NCBI GenBank assembly: GCA_037176705.1
Contig: CM073887.1
Coordinates: 45,632,001 to 45,696,000 of the forward strand
Direction of reading: 5' to 3'
Source: Molossus alvarezi
Taxonomy: Eukaryota > Chordata > Mammalia > Chiroptera > Molossidae
Length of the DNA: 64,000 nucleotides
The notes beneath the pieces were generated by a model. The model had not been told where the DNA came from. It was given only the letters and a program-made list of their open reading frames with translations, and did no database searches. How positions within the stretch are numbered: the stretch's first letter is position 1; each line of letters opens with the position of its first letter. The translations under genes were made by a program, and so were the position numbers. Below, in pieces: positions 23,401 to 29,400 of this stretch.

Positions 23401-26400
23401 AACAACTAGTGAAGTGTTTTATTTTATTTATTTTTTATTTTTATTTATTTATTTTTAAAATTTTTTATTTATATTTATGTTACAGATATTTCACCTTTTT
23501 TCCCCATTGGCACCCCCCTCCCCACCCCACCCCAGCCCCAGCCCCGGCTTAGTTGTCTATGTCCATTGGTCATGCATACATGCATATAAGTTCTGTGGTT
23601 TATCTCTTCCCACCCCCACCCCCCCCTTCTGAGGGATGTCAGTCTGTGCCCTACTTCCATGTTTCTGGGTCTACCGTATTCCTCAGACTGTTATGTTAAT
23701 TATATTCGGTATATAAGTGAGATCATGTGGTATTTGTCTTTTTCTGCTTGGCTTGTTTCACTTAGGATAATACTCTCCAGGTCCCTCCATGTCGTCTCAA
23801 AGGATAAGAGATCTTTCTTTCTTACAGCTGCATAGTACTCCATTGTGTATATGTACCACAGCTTTTTTATCCATTTGTCTACTGATGGACACTTGGGCTG
23901 TTTCCAGCTCTTAGCTATTGTAAATAGTGCTGCTATGAACATGGGGGTACATATATTCTTCCTGATTGGTGTTTCAGGCTTCTTAGGGTATATTCCTAGA
24001 AGTGGGATCACTGGGTCAAATGGAAGTTCAATTTTTAATTTTTTGATGTAACACCATATTGTTTTCCATAGTGGCTGCACCAGTTATTTTATTTTTTAAA
24101 TTATTTTTATTAATTCATTTTTGTTACAGATGTTTCTCATTTTCCCCCATTGACACCCTCCTCCCCATCCCCCCTGCTCCTTCCCCAGCTTTGTTGTCTA
24201 TGTCCATTGGTAATGCACACATGCATATAAGTTCTGTGGTTTATCTCTTCTTCCTCAACTCCCCCCTCTTCTGGGGTGTGTCAGTCTTTACCCTACCTCT
24301 ATGTCTCTGGGTCAATTTTGTTCATCAGTTTGTTTAGTTCATTATATTCCACAAATAGTGAGATTATGTGATATTTATCTTTCTCTGCTTGGCTTGTTTC
24401 GCTTAGCATAATACTTTCCAGGTCCCTCCATGTCATCTCAAATGATAAGAGATCTTTCTTTCTTACAGCTGCATAGTACTCCATTGTGTACATGTACCAC
24501 AGCTTTTTTACCCACTCAGCAGATCGTTTTTTAGTTTTGAGTATTCAGGACTTTTGTCAGTGACCCATTGTCTCCTAGACCTAGCCTGTCTTAGTCCATT
24601 TGGGTTGCTACCACAAAATACTGTAAACTGGGTGACTCATAAACAACAGAAATGTATTTCTGGGGACTGGAAGTCCAAGTCAAGGGGTATGCAGATTTGG
24701 TACCTGGTTGGGTTTGCTTCCTGGTTCAGATTCAGCCGTCTCCTCACTGTAACCTCACAGGGCGAGGAAGTGCTCTAGGGCCTCTTCTATGGGGGAGTAA
24801 TTCCAACCATGAGAGCCCCCTTCTCATGACCTCATGACCACCCAAAAGCCACCACCTAATGCCATCACAATGGGGATTAGGATTTAAATATATGAATCGG
24901 GGGGGGGGGGGGGGGGGCTGTGTACCAACATACAGTCCATAGCACATCCCAGCCCAAACCACATGGCAACACCAGAGAAATAGCCTGTTCCTCACCTACA
25001 CCGCCCCCCGCCCCCAAAAGGGGCTGTTTCAGCGTCTGTTGCATGCTGGAGCTCAACTCAGCAAATATTTAACAGGATGTATGTAGGTGCCCGGTACTGT
25101 GGGAAGCACTTTGGGATATAAAGATGCTTAATTCCTGCCCATGAGGGGCTCACAGTCTAGCTGTGGAGATGACCCGGGAACAGCCAAATGTAATATAAGG
25201 CAGAGGAAGTGGAGACGATAAACAGGAATGCTCGGCCTATTTCTGTTGAAGGAATTGTCACAAATAGCCTTTTGTTCATGCGGGTTCTCAGATAAGCGCC
25301 ATCCTGGGGGGCCTGGAAGGAGACATCCTCAGAAAGAAGAGGAGGATCTATGAGTCTCTCACCAGCTCTGTTCAGAATGACCTGAAGCCCTGTTACGAAG
25401 GTGAGGCTCTGGGGACAGCAGCTCCGCTCCCTCTCTGTCAGGATTGCAGCATCCTTCTCTGTTGCACCCCCAAAGCCCCCCAAGTCCTATGTCTCCTGAA
25501 CACTCTTGGTCTACAAATTAAAACCGAGCAAGTGAAGGGGTGTGGGGAGAGGTAATTCATGAGCCATTTTTACCTGCGTGTTTCCAGTTCCCTGTCCTTC
25601 CTTTATCAGACACGTTGCTTCTCCTCTCCATGCTGCAACGCAGCTAATTAAACCATAAACCCACCCCCATTCTCTGGACCGCAGGCTGACCCTCCAACCA
25701 CTGAGCCAAACTGGCCAGGGCCCCACCCCCATTCTCATTCTTATTGTCTTATTTTCTCTGGGAGGCAGGGGGTTGGATGTAAGCTTCTACTTAATTCACT
25801 CATTCGATTTTTCTGAATGACAGCTATCTAAATATTGAGAATATTCATTTTTGCATCATGTTACTAAACTATTTCCACTGTGTGGAATATGGTGCTACGA
25901 ATATGAATGAATATAAGTGTGTGTGTGTATACGTGTGTGTGTATACATGTGTATATATGTGTGTATATGTATATACGTGTGTATGCGTGTAGTTTGTTTG
26001 CTCGTCCTTCTGATGCTGAAGATTTCTACTCAAGTCCTTGCTGTGGTGTAACTGTGACTGTCATTTTTGCCAGAGGCGGGTCAGATCACTGGTAAAAAAG
26101 CATGTGAGAGGATGAAAGATGTCATCAGAAGAGGGGTGGACCGGCAGGTGGCGGAGGGCATGTTTGAGAGAGCTCAAGAAAGGATGCAGCACCAATTTCA
26201 GCAACTGAAGGTATTTCACACCCACAGTCTGAATTCCAGCCCCGAGAGGCCCCTGCGGGAGTGGAGGAAGCTGGCACAGAAGATGGGAGGAGTGGTAGTC
26301 ATCTGGGCCCACGGAGAGCAAGATGTCTTCCTCAAAGTGGGTAAACCAGTGCCCATGGTGCCAAGAACAGAGGCCAGCTGGCGCTGGGCATCCTTCCTTC

Positions 26401-29400
26401 CCTGCCACCGCATGCTGGGCTCAGGCCCTTCTCTGGGGCTGTGACTTCAGAGATGCAGCCCCTCCAGCCTTCTCCTCATCGTCCCCTTTAATGAGTCAGC
26501 AGTAGAAATGTAATATCAAGATGGGATCCTAAGTTTTTCATACACATTAGCTTACTTCATCCCCAGCAAGTCTGTGAGGTAGGTACAGCCGGCCCTTCAT
26601 ACCCAAAGGTTTCACATCAGCAGAGACAACCAACATGGATTGAAAATATTTGGGAAAAAACTCCAGAATGTTCCAAAAAGCAAAACTTGAATTTGCCATA
26701 TACCGAGCACTACACTCAATCTGTATGAATGAAGTGGTGGGTAGGTGTACCCTGCTCTAGCCTAGATGCAAATACTACGCGATTTTATATAAGGGACTTG
26801 AGCACCCTCAGATTTTGGTACCTGGGGTGGGGGTGGGGGGGCCCGGAACTAATTCCCTGTGGATACTGAGAGATGACTGTATTATTATTGTTCTCATTTT
26901 ATGAATAAGAAAAACTGAGGCAGAGAGGTGTAACAACAGGCTACACAGCTAGGAAGTTGCAGAACTAGGATTTGGGACCAGGGAACCACATACAAGCATC
27001 TCCAAAAATAGCATAATCTCAATGCAGATATATATTTTTTCATGAGGAAAATGTCTTCGCTACATAAAACATCAGTACATGCCAATAAACTCTTACAGGC
27101 CAGCCTCTTGCAGTACCTAGCGTGGACAGGTTGGCTTCCATCTCGAAAGACAGCTCCGCACTGTTTCCTGGAACCTAAGTGCTCTGTCAAGTCCACTTGG
27201 ACCCTCTTGTCTCAGCTCTGGGTCCTTAGCCTGCCATCCCCTCCCCAAGTCATATAAATTCTTTGTTATAGTCCAAGGCACTGCCGGCCCCTGGCCCTGT
27301 GAGTTTCCAAGTTCTCCTGCCTCAGGCCAGGCTTAGCCGATCTGCTCCCAGGAACCTGGCTAGCTGCTCTTTGGGTCCACCTCTGAACCAACCTACTTCC
27401 TGAAACATCTCCAACCTGCTTCTGCTTCTGTCCACAGCCCCATCCCCACCACCACCACCACTGCAGTTTTGGAAAATACATTTACCCACAATACAAAGCA
27501 TGTAATTTCTCTTGGAACAGGCTAAGGGGTTTCTGGTTTACCAGTAGCAATTTACTTCCTCTGTCATTTAACATGTTACCACAGTCTACACACATGCAGG
27601 AATTGGCCAGACTCTTCAGCACCCAGTACATAGAAATTGGCCCTTAAAGGTGCCCAAGAAAACAATTCCACTGGAAGAAAAAAAAACAAAAAACGATGGG
27701 TACATTGACCATGTGCAAATGTATCCTAAATGATGGAAGTGTAGGAAGTCGTAACTGGGCAAGACCACAGTGCGTGCTCACTCCCTGACCTTTCGGGCAA
27801 GGAGGCAGACACCAGAGTGCCCAAGTTCCTCACTCTAGGCTCAGAGCTAGAGCTGAGACGGGAGCTTAGCGTTTTAGGCTTGGTGTGTTGAAGAGAAAAG
27901 CATAAGACTTGGAATCAGAGGATCCAGGGTCAAAACTAGGCTCTGTCAGGCTAGAGAAGAGAATTAGGTTTTTTCAAAGGGAGGCAAGAGATGGTCAGGA
28001 ACATGGTTGTAGGTGATAGAAAGAATGAGAGTAGCAGGAAGACCTTTGTCAGGCAGTTGGGATGGAAAATCAAGAATGTCATGTGTGATGTGTTGCGCAA
28101 AGCAGGTACTCAATACCATGTATCCAGTGACTAAATGTGTGATAGGAGGGTGGGCCAGTGATCAGCACGTTCTCTCTTTTTCCATCTCTGCGGGTGCTGT
28201 GATCTCTCCCAAGCTTCCACACTAGGATCCCTCCCAGGCTTCCATGTGGGATCCCTCCCAGGTTTCCATGTGGGATCCCTCCCAGGCTTCCACGCTGGGA
28301 TCTCGCCCAGGCTTCCACGCTGGGATCCCTCCCAGGCTTCCACGTGGGATCCCTCCCAGGCTTCCACGCTGGGATCTCTCCTAGGCTTCTGTGCATCCTC
28401 ACTAGCTCCTGATTTAGCCCGTCAGCAACAGAAGGACAGGTCTTCTGATAGGCAGGGGAGGAGATGCTGAGACAGGTGGGGCTTCACAGAAATGTTGCCC
28501 TGACGACTCCTGAGCCTTTCTGTAGACTGTAAAGTGGCCCACCTTGGCCCTGACTTTGGCTTTGGCAAGCCCAGTCTGCGCACTCTGACCGGGCGGTTGG
28601 GTGGGGCCCCTTTCCTGTGGCTGTGCTATCCTGACAGTGACCACCCTTTGTTGTGCAGCACGGAATCACGGAGAAGGTGAAGGGCAGTATCGCCACCATG
28701 CTGACCCTTGCGTCGTCCCAGGGGGATGGTCTCTACAAGGAACTTGCAGGTAAATACATAAAATCTTTGCATAAAGGGTGGTGATCTTGCTGACCCTATC
28801 CCCACCCCAGCAGTGGTGGCTCTTTGCTGGATTTAAAGAAATTAAATTAGGAAGAAGTTCCAGGAGAAGGAATAAAGACGATGATGATGACTACGACTGC
28901 CTCGCCCTTAGCTGAGCACTAGGCTGAGACCAAGCACTGTACTCGGGTTTTGTGCTCAACATCTCATCAAACCTTCACATTAGGCCTCAGAGGTAGATGT
29001 CATTGCCCCGTGCTGCAGATGCAGAAACAGAAACCCAGATGAGCCCTGGTCGGTTCGGTTCAGTTAGAGCGTCAGCCCAAGGATCAGTGAGTCTCGGGTT
29101 CGATTCTGGTCAAGGGCACGTACCTCGGTTGCAATTCATCCCTGGCCCTAGTTGGGGTCGTGCGGGAGGCAGCCACTCGATGTGTCCCTTTTTTTTTTTT
29201 TAATCCTCACCCAAGGACACGTTTGTATTTATCCCGAGGACACTTTTGCATTTATCTTCAGAGAGAGCGAGAGGGAGAGAGGAAGGAATAGAGAGAGAGA
29301 GAGATACATTGACGTGAGAGAGACACACAGACCAGCCGCCACCCACATGACCCCAACCGGGGCCGGGGACAAACCACAACTGAGGTACGTGCCCTTAGCG

